A DNA stretch of 43,568 nucleotides, taken from Gemmatimonadota bacterium (GTDB lineage: Bacteria; Gemmatimonadota; Gemmatimonadetes; Longimicrobiales; Gaopeijiaceae). Where the stretch lies: assembly GCA_003562075.1 (NCBI GenBank), contig PWWP01000268.1, forward strand, positions 1 through 43,568. Reading direction: 5' to 3'. This document shows, piece by piece, positions 16,381 through 25,401 of the stretch (the first letter of the stretch is position 1; every line of letters starts with the position of its first letter). Under the pieces are notes generated by a model. It had not been told where the DNA came from and did no database searches. It saw nothing but the letters and a program-made list of their open reading frames with translations. The translations under genes were made by a program, and so were the position numbers.

Positions 16381-16434
16381 CGTGGTCGTCCAGGGGTGTT
16401 GCTGTGGACCTCAGGGGGCAGCCCCCCGGGGCGA

Positions 16435-18612
16435 CTAGCGGCTTCGTCCCCCTTCGGTGACTTCCAGGGTTCCAATTGCCTGCCCGTTCACCCGGACCGG
16501 GTAGTTCCCGGGTTCAGGGATGCTGATCTGGAACGCATCCCCCCAGGAGAAGCTGGATCCACCGGAAAGAGTCATCTCTTCAGAGTCCACTTCGACCCAG
16601 ACCGCGGGAGGACCGCCAGGGGAGCGGGGCACCTGGATCTCCACCACCACTTCCTTGGACTGAGCGTTGCTCGAGTAGTTCTCCATCTCAATCCCCACAT
16701 CCACCTCCTCATCCACCTGGACGCTGCTGGATCCGAGCCAGGCATCAAGGAGTTCCACGGCGTAGACGGTCACCACACCGGAATCCTGGCCATTCACCCG
16801 AATGGGGAATTCGGCGGGGAAGGCGCCGGTCTGGCCGTCAGGTGCCTGGAAGGCTGCTGCTGGGCCGGTGTGCTCCCCAGGCGATACATCTCCCTCGATA
16901 CGGTTGAGTTCGATCCACCGGGGTTGTCCGGAGACGAAGGTGAAGACCTCCGTCACCAGTGTAAAAGCCTGGTCCTCCTTCGTTCGGTTCAGGAGGGTGG
17001 CGGCCACCGGAACGGCCGACTCATTCAGGTACATCTCGTCCACCGGGAGCCAGGTATTGATCAGCTCCACGGCGGCCAGGACGTCGACGCTCAGACTTTC
17101 GTTGTTCAGACTGACCGTCCGGGAGCCGGCGTCCTGGGGGGTCCAGGTGAAGTGGACGGATTCGGTGGAGCCGCCGCTGACCTGGACGGTCTGGCTCGTC
17201 AGGCTCTGGCCGTCTACCCGCAGGGTGACCTGGAGAGACCCGGATGAGCCCCCGGAATTGGTGACCTCACCCGTGACGGCAGCCTCCATGGTTTCCACCG
17301 GCTCGCTGGGATTCACACTGATGGAGGTGATCTCCAGCTCTGCCGGAGATTCTTCCACCGTGACGGTCCCGGCATCCACACCGTTCACAGCCATCTCGTA
17401 GTTGCCGGTGCTGTTGGTGGACCAGGTGAAGGTGTGGGAGGTCTGGCTTCCGGCGCCTACGGTCACCATGTCCGTTTCTTCCGTGGACCCATCCACGGTG
17501 AAGGTCAGGGTGATACGCCCTTCGGCGTCACCGGCATTCTCCAGCTCAATGGTGATCGTGACCGTCTCACCCACCTCCACCGTAGACGGAGAAGCGGAGA
17601 CCGAGGTGATGGAGATGTCGGCCTCAGGGGCTTCCTCCACCGTGACGGTTCCTGCGTCCACATCGTTGACGGCAAGCTCGTACTCTCCTGGAGTGTTGGT
17701 GGACCAGGTGAAGGAGACCTCCGTGCCGTCCCCTGCATCCAGCGCCACCGTCGTCGACTCCACCGCTGAACCGTCCACCCGGAGCTCCAGGGTCTTCTCA
17801 CCCTCGGCATCGCCCTGGTTCTCGGCCGACGCCGTAATGGTCACCGGCTCCCCTTCCAGGACGGTGGTTGGGTCGGCCTGGGCATCGGTGACCACGATGT
17901 CGGGTTGGGGGATCTCCTCGACCACCACCGTTCCGGCCCCGGTTTGATTCACCGCCAGTTCGTAGTGCCCCGGGGTGCTGGACGACCAGTTGAAGCTCAC
18001 CTCGCCCTGTCCACCGGCTGCCACCTCGACCTGGTCCGAGGCCACCGGGGCGCCGTCCACCAGGAGCTCCACCTCCTTGGAGCCGTCCGCGTTCCCGGTG
18101 TTCTCCAACCAGGCGGTAACGGTCACTTCTTCATCCACATAGACCGTGGAGGGCGTGAGATCGGCCTCCAGGAGCTGGATGTCGGCTGCCGGTTCCTCAC
18201 CCACCGTCACCGTCCCGGCCTCGGTGCCATTCACCGCCAGCTCGAAGGTGCCGGGCTCAACCGAGCTCCAGGTGAACTGGACCTCCTCCTCGGTGTCCGG
18301 GGGCGACTGCCCATCGGCTGGGGGCTGGACCGTCACCGAGCGGGATTCCTGCGCGTCTCCGTTTACGGTGAACTCCAGCTCCATGCTCCCTGCCGCATCC
18401 CCCCCATTCTGGACCGTGGCCACCACCGTGACCGACTCGTCCACATAGACCTGTTCCGGGTCCACTGCCACACTGGCCAGCCAGAGGTTGGCTTCGCCCG
18501 GAGTCTCTCCCCCGTTCTCACCGGTGACGGAGTCGTCACAACCGGCAAGAATGGCCAAGCCCAAGAGAACCACCCACCCCTGTCTGATTCGTCGTCCAGC
18601 ACCATCAAGCAT
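16435..18612 (-). CDS. Lipoprotein with seven tandem CARDB-like domains
   Basis: A 725-residue surface or periplasmic lipoprotein: basic N-terminus, hydrophobic stretch and lipobox LAGC (Cys25). The rest consists of seven beta-sandwich repeats of about 90-100 residues. Repeat starts are recognisable by a strand followed by VDPEQVYVDESVTV-like sequence, and repeat ends by the pattern F(T/N)WS...PG.YELAVN..xAGTVTVEE. Repeats 1-4 are very alike; 5-7 have diverged. This is the CARDB (cell adhesion related, bacterial) architecture. The mature protein is strongly acidic with almost no Cys. An adhesive or structural role is inferred. It is terminated by the hairpin at 16350. Confidence 0.85.
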   Translation of the reverse strand: MLDGAGRRIRQGWVVLLGLAILAGCDDSVTGENGGETPGEANLWLASVAVDPEQVYVDESVTVVATVQNGGDAAGSMELEFTVNGDAQESRSVTVQPPADGQSPPDTEEEVQFTWSSVEPGTFELAVNGTEAGTVTVGEEPAADIQLLEADLTPSTVYVDEEVTVTAWLENTGNADGSKEVELLVDGAPVASDQVEVAAGGQGEVSFNWSSSTPGHYELAVNQTGAGTVVVEEIPQPDIVVTDAQADPTTVLEGEPVTITASAENQGDAEGEKTLELRVDGSAVESTTVALDAGDGTEVSFTWSTNTPGEYELAVNDVDAGTVTVEEAPEADISITSVSASPSTVEVGETVTITIELENAGDAEGRITLTFTVDGSTEETDMVTVGAGSQTSHTFTWSTNSTGNYEMAVNGVDAGTVTVEESPAELEITSISVNPSEPVETMEAAVTGEVTNSGGSSGSLQVTLRVDGQSLTSQTVQVSGGSTESVHFTWTPQDAGSRTVSLNNESLSVDVLAAVELINTWLPVDEMYLNESAVPVAATLLNRTKEDQAFTLVTEVFTFVSGQPRWIELNRIEGDVSPGEHTGPAAAFQAPDGQTGAFPAEFPIRVNGQDSGVVTVYAVELLDAWLGSSSVQVDEEVDVGIEMENYSSNAQSKEVVVEIQVPRSPGGPPAVWVEVDSEEMTLSGGSSFSWGDAFQISIPEPGNYPVRVNGQAIGTLEVTEGGRSR

Positions 18613-18829
18613 CCGGCAACCTCCGTTGATTCCTTGCGCATACTCGGCCCCCCGGCCTGAGAACGGACCCGGCCGGGGCTGCCATCCTGCGATATGATGC
18701 GGAGCGTCGGCCTGAAGTACGACACCACCCGGGCAGGAAACTCTTTCCCGGTGACCACGGGGATGGTTCGTGGAGAGGGGTCAGGACGCAGGTCATCACA
18801 GGGGGGGGACGCCAGGCACTTCCTTTGCA
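18613..18829. other. Divergent intergenic region upstream of the CARDB gene
   Basis: A 217-bp gap between the CARDB lipoprotein start and the earliest likely start of the barrel gene. It contains an imperfect GC dyad (GCCCC..CGGCC / GGCCGGGGC around 18646-18679) and a run of eight G at 18801. No small gene is convincing. Confidence 0.4.
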
Positions 18830-19447
18830 GTGGTCCTTCACGTTCCCCTGGAAGGAAGCTTACCTTCGAAAGAGGAAAATAGAATACGCGTTCTGAAAAA
18901 CTGCAGGTTCGGATGGAATCTGATCCTTCTCCTGGCTGGATCCCTCCTTCTGGCTCCGGGCCTCCATGCCCAGGCCCCTCAGGCCATCAGCTCGGGGACC
19001 AAGTCCCTCTCCTTCGGGATCGACGGGAGTGGGAGCTCCGAGGCCGGGATCTGGCTCTTCGTCTCTGACCGCACCAACCTGGGGTTGTTGGGATCCCTGG
19101 ACTGGGTATCGGAGGACCGGGACCCCCAGGATGACCGAAGCGAGGTTCGTCTGGGGGTGGGCCCCCGGGTCAAGTGGTACCTGAGCGACCCGGGCCGGGT
19201 GGCCCCCTTCTGGTTCGGCGGGATGGAATTCAACCATCGAAGGGTCTCGGAGGAGGGGGAGTCGGACCGGACGAGCCGGGGACTCGGACTGGATGGTGGC
19301 TTTGGCGTGGACTGGTTCCCGGTGGAGCAGATCTCCATTGGCGGCTGGACAGGCCTGCGGCTGACCAGCAACCGGCTCACCAATGACAACACCCGGACCC
19401 GGCTCCGGACCCTGACCACCGGGCTGCGGGTGCACCTCTACTTCTGA
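18830..19447 (+). CDS. Putative outer-membrane beta-barrel protein; start codon unresolved
   Basis: The mature part (about 170 residues) has barrel-like alternating strands and ends in the typical C-terminal pattern GLRVHLYF with a terminal Phe, as recognised by the Bam machinery. A signal peptide core, WNLILLLAGSLLLAPGLHAQ, is clear. The start is not: in-frame GTG codons at 18770 and 18830 would add unusual hydrophilic extensions and lack ribosome binding sites. The only good one, AGAGGA at 18871-18876, points to an ATA at 18884, with a CTG at 18893 further on. No named family; likely a small porin-like or OmpA-like barrel. Confidence 0.7.
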   Translation: MVLHVPLEGSLPSKEENRIRVLKNCRFGWNLILLLAGSLLLAPGLHAQAPQAISSGTKSLSFGIDGSGSSEAGIWLFVSDRTNLGLLGSLDWVSEDRDPQDDRSEVRLGVGPRVKWYLSDPGRVAPFWFGGMEFNHRRVSEEGESDRTSRGLGLDGGFGVDWFPVEQISIGGWTGLRLTSNRLTNDNTRTRLRTLTTGLRVHLYF

Positions 19448-19488
19448 GGCGGTGGGGTCCGGCCAGACAGATGCTTCAGCAAGAACAA

Positions 19489-19524
19489 ACGGCCCCTCCC
19501 CCGGTGGATCGGGGGAGGGGCCGT
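19489..19524. terminator. Strong terminator hairpin between barrel and P5C dehydrogenase genes
   Basis: Perfect 15-bp stem (ACGGCCCCTCCCCCG with its complement) and a 6-nt loop. Reading the minus strand the hairpin is followed by TTTGTTCTT, a proper U-rich tract, so it is an intrinsic terminator for the minus-strand dehydrogenase gene; it probably also stops plus-strand transcription. Confidence 0.85.
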
Positions 19525-19565
19525 CTCGTCCTGGACCCGTCGGTGGGGATCGGCTCAGCCGTCCC

Positions 19566-21191
19566 TCATTCGCCCATGTGGGGGTAGGTCCAATCCAGTG
19601 GAGGCACGAAGGTCTCCTTGATGGACCGGGGGCTGATCCAGCGGATCAGGTTCAGGAGGGAACCGGCCTTGTCGTTCGTGCCGGAGATCCGGGCTCCACC
19701 GAAGGGCTGCTGACCCACCACCGAGCCGGTGGGCTTGTCGTTGATGTAGAAGTTGCCGGCGGCGTTCCGGAGGGCGGATTCGGCCTGGGCGATGACCTTC
19801 CGGTCCCGGGCCCAGACGGCCCCCGTGAGTCCGTAGGGGCTGGTGGTGTCCACCAGCTCCAGCGTCTCGTCCCACTTGTCGTCGTCGTAGACGTAGACGG
19901 TGAGGACGGGCCCGAAGAGCTCCCGCTCCATGAGGTCGTGACGTGGGTCGTCAGTGACCAGGATGGTGGGTTCCACGAACCACCCCTCCGAGTCGTCCGT
20001 TCCTCCTCCTGCCAGCACCTCCATTCCGTCGGCTTTCCCCTGGGCGATGGCGTCCCGATGCTTCTTGAAGGCGCCCTCGTCGATGACGGCTCCCATGAAG
20101 GTGGACAGGTCACCCACGTCGCCCATGGTGAGCTGCTCCACCTGTGCCACCACCCGGTCCTTGAGCTCCGGCCAGAGGGACCGGGGGATGTAGGCTCGGG
20201 AGAGGGCCGAGCACTTCTGACCCTGGTACTCGAAGGCCCCCCGGGTCACGGCGGTGGCCATGGGCTCCACCTCGGCGGTGGGATGGGCGATGAGGAAGTC
20301 CTTTCCGCCGCTCTCTCCCACGATCCGGGGGAAGGTCCGGTAGTTCCCCAGATTTTGCGCCGTCTTCTGGAAGAGGGACTGGAGGACGGTGGAGGATCCG
20401 GTGAAGTGGAGCCCGGCGAAGGTTTCCTGGGCCGTGCAGACCTCTGCCGTCAGCGCCCCGTCCCCGTGGACCAGATTGATGACACCGTCGGGAAGGCCGG
20501 CCTTCCGGAACACCTCCATGGTATAGTGAGCCGCCAGCGCCTGTTTCTCCGAGGGCTTCCAGACCACCACGTTCCCCATCATGGCCGGGGCCGTGGGCAG
20601 GTTTCCGGCAATGGCCGTGAAGTTGAAGGGAGTGATGGCAAGAACGAATCCCTCCAGGGGCCGGTAGTCCATCCGGTTCCACATGCCGTCCGGCGAGAAC
20701 GGCTGCTCCTCCAGGATCCGCTCGCCGTAGTGGACGTTGAAGCGGAGGAAGTCGATGAGCTCGCAGGCGGCGTCGATCTCGGCCTGGTAGACCGACTTGG
20801 ACTGCCCCAGGATGGTGGCGGCGTTCAGGGTATCCCGATAGGGACCGGCGATGAGGTCTGCTGCCTTGAGAAAGATGGCCGCCCGCTCCTCGAAGGGGGT
20901 CTCGGCCCACTCCCGGGCCACCTTCTGGGTGGCATCCACGGCCTTCTGGACCTGGGACGGTCCGGTGGCCTGGACCCGGGCCAGCTCCAGAGAATGCTTG
21001 TGGGGTGACCGCTGAACGAAGGTGTCCTCGCCCGCCATCTCCTGGCCATCGATAAACAGGGGGGCCTCCACCGTCTCCTGCTCCATTTCCCGAACCCGGG
21101 CGTGGAGGGACTCCCGCTCCGGTGAGCCGGGCTCATAGGGGAAGATCGGTTCGTTCACCGGTGTCGGAATGGGGGATCGGCCATCGCTCAT
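19566..21191 (-). CDS. pruA: L-glutamate gamma-semialdehyde (1-pyrroline-5-carboxylate) dehydrogenase
   Basis: A 541-residue NAD-dependent aldehyde dehydrogenase of the group 1 P5CDH type (TIGR01236-like), which oxidises glutamate semialdehyde to glutamate, the last step of proline catabolism. The catalytic residues are Glu293 (VGESGGKDF) and Cys327 (YQGQKCSA). The cofactor segments ITPFNFTAIAGNLPTAPAMM and FTGSSTVLQ are present. The length equals that of the family. An open frame extends to 21533 but lies in the M28 peptidase gene; the ATG at 21191 has AGGAG 9 nt upstream. No proline dehydrogenase is adjacent. Confidence 0.93.
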   Translation of the reverse strand: MSDGRSPIPTPVNEPIFPYEPGSPERESLHARVREMEQETVEAPLFIDGQEMAGEDTFVQRSPHKHSLELARVQATGPSQVQKAVDATQKVAREWAETPFEERAAIFLKAADLIAGPYRDTLNAATILGQSKSVYQAEIDAACELIDFLRFNVHYGERILEEQPFSPDGMWNRMDYRPLEGFVLAITPFNFTAIAGNLPTAPAMMGNVVVWKPSEKQALAAHYTMEVFRKAGLPDGVINLVHGDGALTAEVCTAQETFAGLHFTGSSTVLQSLFQKTAQNLGNYRTFPRIVGESGGKDFLIAHPTAEVEPMATAVTRGAFEYQGQKCSALSRAYIPRSLWPELKDRVVAQVEQLTMGDVGDLSTFMGAVIDEGAFKKHRDAIAQGKADGMEVLAGGGTDDSEGWFVEPTILVTDDPRHDLMERELFGPVLTVYVYDDDKWDETLELVDTTSPYGLTGAVWARDRKVIAQAESALRNAAGNFYINDKPTGSVVGQQPFGGARISGTNDKAGSLLNLIRWISPRSIKETFVPPLDWTYPHMGE

Positions 21192-21252
21192 GGGATCGAA
21201 CTCCTGAAACTTGAGTTTGGTGTTGATTGTCTGGAGTGGGCAGCGAAAGATG

Positions 21253-22251
21253 TCACTCTTCACCCGAGTCTCGAAAGACCCGGAGGGAGGCCCCTGCCCG
21301 ATCGGCCACGAGGATGAACTCCAGGATGGTCTCCGCGGCCCGGTGATAGAAGTCCGGCGTGATGTTTTCAAAGGTATCCGAGGGATGGTGGTACCCCGGA
21401 TGGTCTTCCACTCCGAAATAGATGAAGGGCACGCCTCGTTCATGGAACGGGCCGTGATCCGAGGCCATGGTCCAGTCATCTCCAGGGGGAAGATCCGGCG
21501 CGTCATGCCCTCGTAGGAGGTGGAGCGCCGCACCCTCGGCCACCTCCTCCACCAAGGGAGTGAGGAAGGGGTAGTGGTACGTTCCTACGGCGTAGAGCTC
21601 GTCAGCTTCGTTCCGACTCACCATGTCCAGGTTGATGTTCATGAGGAACTGGTCCAGAGGGACCGGTGGATCGTTGATGAAGGCACGGGCGCCCTGGAGC
21701 CCCATCTCCTCCGCATCGAAGAAGACGAAGAGGATAGAGTGCTCCGGGGGATGCTCCACGAAGTACCGGGCCAACTCCAGGAGAGCAGCCGTTCCCGAGC
21801 CGTTGTCGTCTGCGCCGTTGAAGATTTCTCCGTCCACCACGCCCAGGTGGTCGTAGTGGGCCGTGACCACCAGAAACTCGTCCGGTGCTCCGGTGCCCTG
21901 GACCATTCCCAGCACGTTGACCCCTGTGTATTCCTGGCCATCCCGATTGTTGGTGAATTGAAAGGAGTGTTCCCGGTCTCCGTTCACCTCCGGAAGCCCC
22001 AACTCGTCCAGAGTCTGAAGCAGATACTGTCGGGCCTGCTCATTCTGCGGACTGCCGGTACGCCGTCCCTCCATGGAATCGTGGGCCAGGACCGAGAGGT
22101 GGTGGAGGAGTCGGTCCCGGTCGATCCGCGGATCGTCCAGGGTGGAAAGGCTCTGGGGGAGGTGGGCTCCCCAACCCAGGAGGAGGGGGGCCAGGGCCAG
22201 GAGGAGCCCAGCCATGAGACGTGAAGACGCGTGACGTGGAGAGGCGTTCAT
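21253..22251 (-). CDS. M28 family zinc aminopeptidase, secreted
   Basis: A 332-residue secreted metallopeptidase with an N-terminal signal (LMAGLLLALAPLLLGWGAH). The M28 co-catalytic zinc ligands are all visible: His132 with Asp134 (AHYDH), Asp148/149 (GADDNGSG), Glu181/182 (DAEEMG), Asp209 (NLDMV) and His288/289 (YHHPSDT). Aminopeptidase activity in the periplasm or medium is expected. It lies about 60 bp upstream of pruA on the same strand and diverges from an M24 peptidase, which suggests a peptide and amino acid utilisation neighbourhood. Confidence 0.9.
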   Translation of the reverse strand: MNASPRHASSRLMAGLLLALAPLLLGWGAHLPQSLSTLDDPRIDRDRLLHHLSVLAHDSMEGRRTGSPQNEQARQYLLQTLDELGLPEVNGDREHSFQFTNNRDGQEYTGVNVLGMVQGTGAPDEFLVVTAHYDHLGVVDGEIFNGADDNGSGTAALLELARYFVEHPPEHSILFVFFDAEEMGLQGARAFINDPPVPLDQFLMNINLDMVSRNEADELYAVGTYHYPFLTPLVEEVAEGAALHLLRGHDAPDLPPGDDWTMASDHGPFHERGVPFIYFGVEDHPGYHHPSDTFENITPDFYHRAAETILEFILVADRAGASLRVFRDSGEE

Positions 22252-22531
22252 AGGCGATGTGAGTGACGATGCACGAATGGTGTGGACGGCAGCATGCCGG
22301 GATGGATGACGGTACTCGGGCGACGCAAAGGATCAGGGGCCAGGCCCAGGTTCCGGACCAGGAAAAACTACCCCCGGGCTGAAGACAGGTTCGAAGCCGA
22401 GCCACCGTGCGGGCGGGGCCTTTCGCGGGAGGGACACGTTGCGGACCTTCCCGGTGTAGGACCCGAAAGTGCCAGCCTGGGCCGTAGGTACGGCTCGGCC
22501 TCGACAGCCCCTGAATCCGGACAGCTTCCTC
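22252..22531. other. Divergent intergenic region between the two peptidase genes
   Basis: A 280-bp gap with the promoters of the M28 (-) and M24 (+) peptidases. I see no convincing small gene, operator or structured RNA in it. Confidence 0.4.
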
Positions 22532-24019
22532 ATGCTCCCATCCGTCTATCGATCCTTTGCGGCCCTTCTCCTCCTTGCGGTGCTCACTCTGCCTGCCGGA
22601 GCACAGAGCACCCTCTCCTCCGTTCCGTTGGATGAGTTCGCCGACCGGCGAGCCGGGTTGGCGCAGGCCGTGGGCCATGGAGTCATCCTGGCCATGGGTA
22701 GTGCGGCTCCTCCCCAGGATTACATCCCCTTCCACCAGAACTCCACCTTCCGCTATCTGACCGGGTTCATCGAACCCGATGCGGCTCTCATCATGACGGT
22801 GGATGGAGGAGAGATTCTGCTCGAGACCCTGTTCGTCCTGCCTCGGGATCCGGCCACGGAAACCTGGGAGGGGTATCGGGTCGGACCGGAAGGCGCCCGG
22901 GAGGTGACGGGCATGGCCGGTCGGAGCGTGGAGGAGCTGGGCCAGGCCCTGGCCGAGGTCCTGGAAGACCAGGGTGTGGACGAACTCCATGTGGCCGGGC
23001 CCTACCAGCCGGGCCAGGGGGTCCGGAACGATGTGACCCAGCGGGTGGATGCTCTCCTTGCCGAGCATGACGGGATCGAAGCAACGGGGGTGAACAGCCA
23101 TGTGAACGACCTGAGGGGTGTGAAGTCGGAGGCTGAACTGGAGCTGCTCCGCAAGACGACGGCCATCACGGCGGAGGCTCATCAGGCGGTCGCCCGGGCC
23201 ATGGAGCCGGGGATGAACGAGTTCGAGATCCAGGCCCTCCTCGAGTACACCTTCCGCCGCTACGGTTCGGAGCGACCGGCCTTTGCCAGTATCGTGGGCT
23301 CTGGACCCAACTCCACCATCCTCCACTACAACGCCAACGATCGCTTCATGGAAGCCCAGGACATGGTGGTGGTGGACATTGGCGCGAGCTATGGGGGATA
23401 CGCCGCCGATATCACCCGGACCTATCCGGTGGATGGTCGGTTCTCGGATCCCCAGCGGGAGATCTATCAGCTGGTCCGGGATGCCCAAGGCGCTGCCGAG
23501 GCGATGGCGGCGCCAGGAGTGTCCGTGGCCCAGATGTCCCAGGCCGCCGCTCAGGTTCTTGTGGAGGGACTGGTGGAGCTGGGCCTCATGGAGTCTCCGG
23601 ACGCCACCTACGAGGACGAATACGGTCGGGAGATCTCCCAGCTCCGGCTCTTCTACATGCACGGGCTGGGACACGGAATTGGCCTGGATGTTCACGATCC
23701 GTGGCCCAGCGTGCTGGAGCCTGGGGTGGCCTTCACCATCGAGCCCGGGATCTATGTCCGGCCCAACCTCTTCGACGAGGTCATCCCCGACACGCCGGCC
23801 AACCGGGAGATGATGGACGCCATCCGGCCGGCGTTCCAGCGATACGTGAACATCGGCGTCCGCATCGAGGACGACTACATCGTCACTGAGGACGGGGTGG
23901 AGTGGATCTCCCCGGCTCCCCGGGATGTGGATGCGATTGAGGCACTCATGGCCGAGTCTGCCCAACTCACGGCGGATCGGAATGCCGAGTGGGTCGAGTG
24001 GTTCCGAGAGATGAAGTAG
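22532..24019 (+). CDS. M24 family Xaa-Pro aminopeptidase (aminopeptidase P), exported
   Basis: A 495-residue pita-bread metallopeptidase that removes N-terminal residues linked to proline. It has the N-terminal creatinase-type domain (PFHQNSTFRYLTGF) and the C-terminal catalytic domain with ligands Asp (VVVDIGASYGGYAADITRTY, two Asp), His (HGLGHGIGLDVHD), Glu (FTIEPGIY) and Glu (GVRIEDDYIV). A signal peptide (FAALLLLAVLTLPAGAQ) marks it as exported, unlike E. coli PepP. An upstream extension to 22469 is in frame, but the ATG at 22532 gives the correct signal peptide. Confidence 0.93.
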   Translation: MLPSVYRSFAALLLLAVLTLPAGAQSTLSSVPLDEFADRRAGLAQAVGHGVILAMGSAAPPQDYIPFHQNSTFRYLTGFIEPDAALIMTVDGGEILLETLFVLPRDPATETWEGYRVGPEGAREVTGMAGRSVEELGQALAEVLEDQGVDELHVAGPYQPGQGVRNDVTQRVDALLAEHDGIEATGVNSHVNDLRGVKSEAELELLRKTTAITAEAHQAVARAMEPGMNEFEIQALLEYTFRRYGSERPAFASIVGSGPNSTILHYNANDRFMEAQDMVVVDIGASYGGYAADITRTYPVDGRFSDPQREIYQLVRDAQGAAEAMAAPGVSVAQMSQAAAQVLVEGLVELGLMESPDATYEDEYGREISQLRLFYMHGLGHGIGLDVHDPWPSVLEPGVAFTIEPGIYVRPNLFDEVIPDTPANREMMDAIRPAFQRYVNIGVRIEDDYIVTEDGVEWISPAPRDVDAIEALMAESAQLTADRNAEWVEWFREMK

Positions 24020-25170
24020 CCCGCCCTCCACTTCCCCTTGCCCGACGGCTGACGGGGATGGGGGTCGGCGTTGGGGCGCTCCTGTTTCTCCTGCTGTCCC
24101 AGGGCCGGCCGGCTCTGGCCGAGGCCCTCATGGATGGGGGGCTCCTGGCCGGCGTGTCCCGGGCGCTTTCCCTGGGGACCGGCGCCATCCCCTTCTCCCT
24201 GGCCGAGCTGGTGGTTCTGGGCTTCCTGGTTCGGCAGGGAGCAGGATTGGCGGGGGAATGGCGTCGTCGGGGGAGAGGACAGGGAAGGGACCGGTTCGCT
24301 CGGCTCCTGACCCGGGGCAGTTTGCGATTGGGCCAGGACCTGGGGGTACTGATGGCTCTTTTCGTGGTCCTCTGGGGGCTCCAGTATCCTCGGCCTGGCC
24401 TGGAGGTTCGACTGGGCCTCTCCCCCTTGGAGGAGGTCTCGGTAGAGGAGGTGGAGAGCCTGGCCCGGATGGCCGTGAGCCATACGAACCACTTCTACGA
24501 GGTGGTCCACGGATCGCTGGATGGAGGCGAGCCTACTCCAGCCGCACCTCGTGGTGAGCTCCTGACCGAGCTGGAGGCCGGGTGGGAGCGGGTGGCCTCC
24601 CGGTACGGTCTTCCTGAACGGGCCCGCCTCCGCCACGGTTCCCCCAAACCCCTCCTGGCCACGGCCCTTGTCCGGCCCTTCGGTGTGGCGGGGATGTACT
24701 TCCCCTTTACCGGAGAGGCCCTCCTTCTCCGGGATCTCCCAGGCGTTCTTCTGCCCAAGGAGATGGCCCATGAGATGGCCCACCAGCGGGGTTTCGCCTC
24801 CGAGGCGGACGCCAACGCCCTGGCCTTCCTGGTGGCTCGTGAAACGGCGGACCCCCGAATCAACTATGCCGGGTACGTCTTCCTCCAGGGCCAGCTCGTG
24901 GGGGAGCTGGCCCTCAGAGATCCGGATCGAGCTCAGGCTGTCAGAGAAGAGCTGGCACCAGGCGTGGTTCGGGACCTCCAGGACCGGGCCCGCTACTGGG
25001 CCGTGGCCCGGGGATGGACTCGATGGGTGGGGCTGAGCCTCAATGACCTCATGCTCCGGGCCCACGGGGTGCCGGAGGGGGGGGCCAGCTATCAGCGGAG
25101 CACCCGAATCTTCCTGGCCCTGGCTCGGGCGGAGGGAGAGGAAGCTCTCCTTCCCCGATCCAACCCGTGA
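23998..25170 (+). CDS. DUF3810 family membrane protein with HExxH motif
   Basis: About 390 residues. Two N-terminal hydrophobic segments and a third near residue 110 anchor it in the membrane. The conserved DUF3810 core follows: RPFGVAGMYFPFTGEALL and then KEMAHEMAHQRGFASEADANALAFL. This contains HEMAH, a zinc-peptidase-like HExxH, with a downstream Glu/Asp cluster. The family is uncharacterised; a metalloprotease role is inferred only from the motif. The start is uncertain: GTG 23989, GTG 23998 and ATG 24058 are in frame and none has a good ribosome binding site. I chose 23998 because it gives a basic N-terminus before the first helix; it overlaps the M24 gene by 22 bp. Confidence 0.8.
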   Translation: MVPRDEVARPPLPLARRLTGMGVGVGALLFLLLSQGRPALAEALMDGGLLAGVSRALSLGTGAIPFSLAELVVLGFLVRQGAGLAGEWRRRGRGQGRDRFARLLTRGSLRLGQDLGVLMALFVVLWGLQYPRPGLEVRLGLSPLEEVSVEEVESLARMAVSHTNHFYEVVHGSLDGGEPTPAAPRGELLTELEAGWERVASRYGLPERARLRHGSPKPLLATALVRPFGVAGMYFPFTGEALLLRDLPGVLLPKEMAHEMAHQRGFASEADANALAFLVARETADPRINYAGYVFLQGQLVGELALRDPDRAQAVREELAPGVVRDLQDRARYWAVARGWTRWVGLSLNDLMLRAHGVPEGGASYQRSTRIFLALARAEGEEALLPRSNP

Positions 25171-25211
25171 CTGGGTGCCGCGCCGAGGCCCCCAGACCCC
25201 TCCCGGTTGGT

Positions 25212-25280
25212 ACGTCGCTCCCGGATTGACCCCCACGTCGCTCCCGGCTTGACCCGGATGTCGCTACCGACTTGACCCGG
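25212..25280. repeat. Three 23-bp tandem repeats
   Basis: Units at 25212-25234, 25235-25257 and 25258-25280 share the frame (A)CGTCGCTCCCGG-N-TTGACC and agree in 20 of 23 bases pairwise. Each has a TTGAC, a -35-like element, at the same position; a fourth TTGAC follows at 25284. The gap of 231 bp between DUF3810 and the oxidase gene holds no other feature. Confidence 0.85.
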
Positions 25281-25401
25281 AGGTTGACCTCGGTCCGCCA
25301 CGCCTGCCGGCTTGAACCGACCCCGGGAAAGGGGGAGATTGGGACGCTCCCTTCCTGGGTTGCTGGATCCTGGGCTCACACTTCTCCAATTCCCTGGACG
25401 G

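Noticed and set aside
19452-21008. 518-residue plus-strand frame opposite pruA
   Set aside because: Covers the terminator hairpin and is antisense to pruA; Gly/Val/Leu-rich shadow.
22040-24031. 663-residue minus-strand frame opposite the M24 peptidase
   Set aside because: Antisense to a complete peptidase gene with all metal ligands; no domain visible.
25226-25288. Repeated TTGAC elements as three or four promoters
   Set aside because: No -10-like hexamer follows at 16-18 bp; only the -35-like half is visible, so I list them as repeats.
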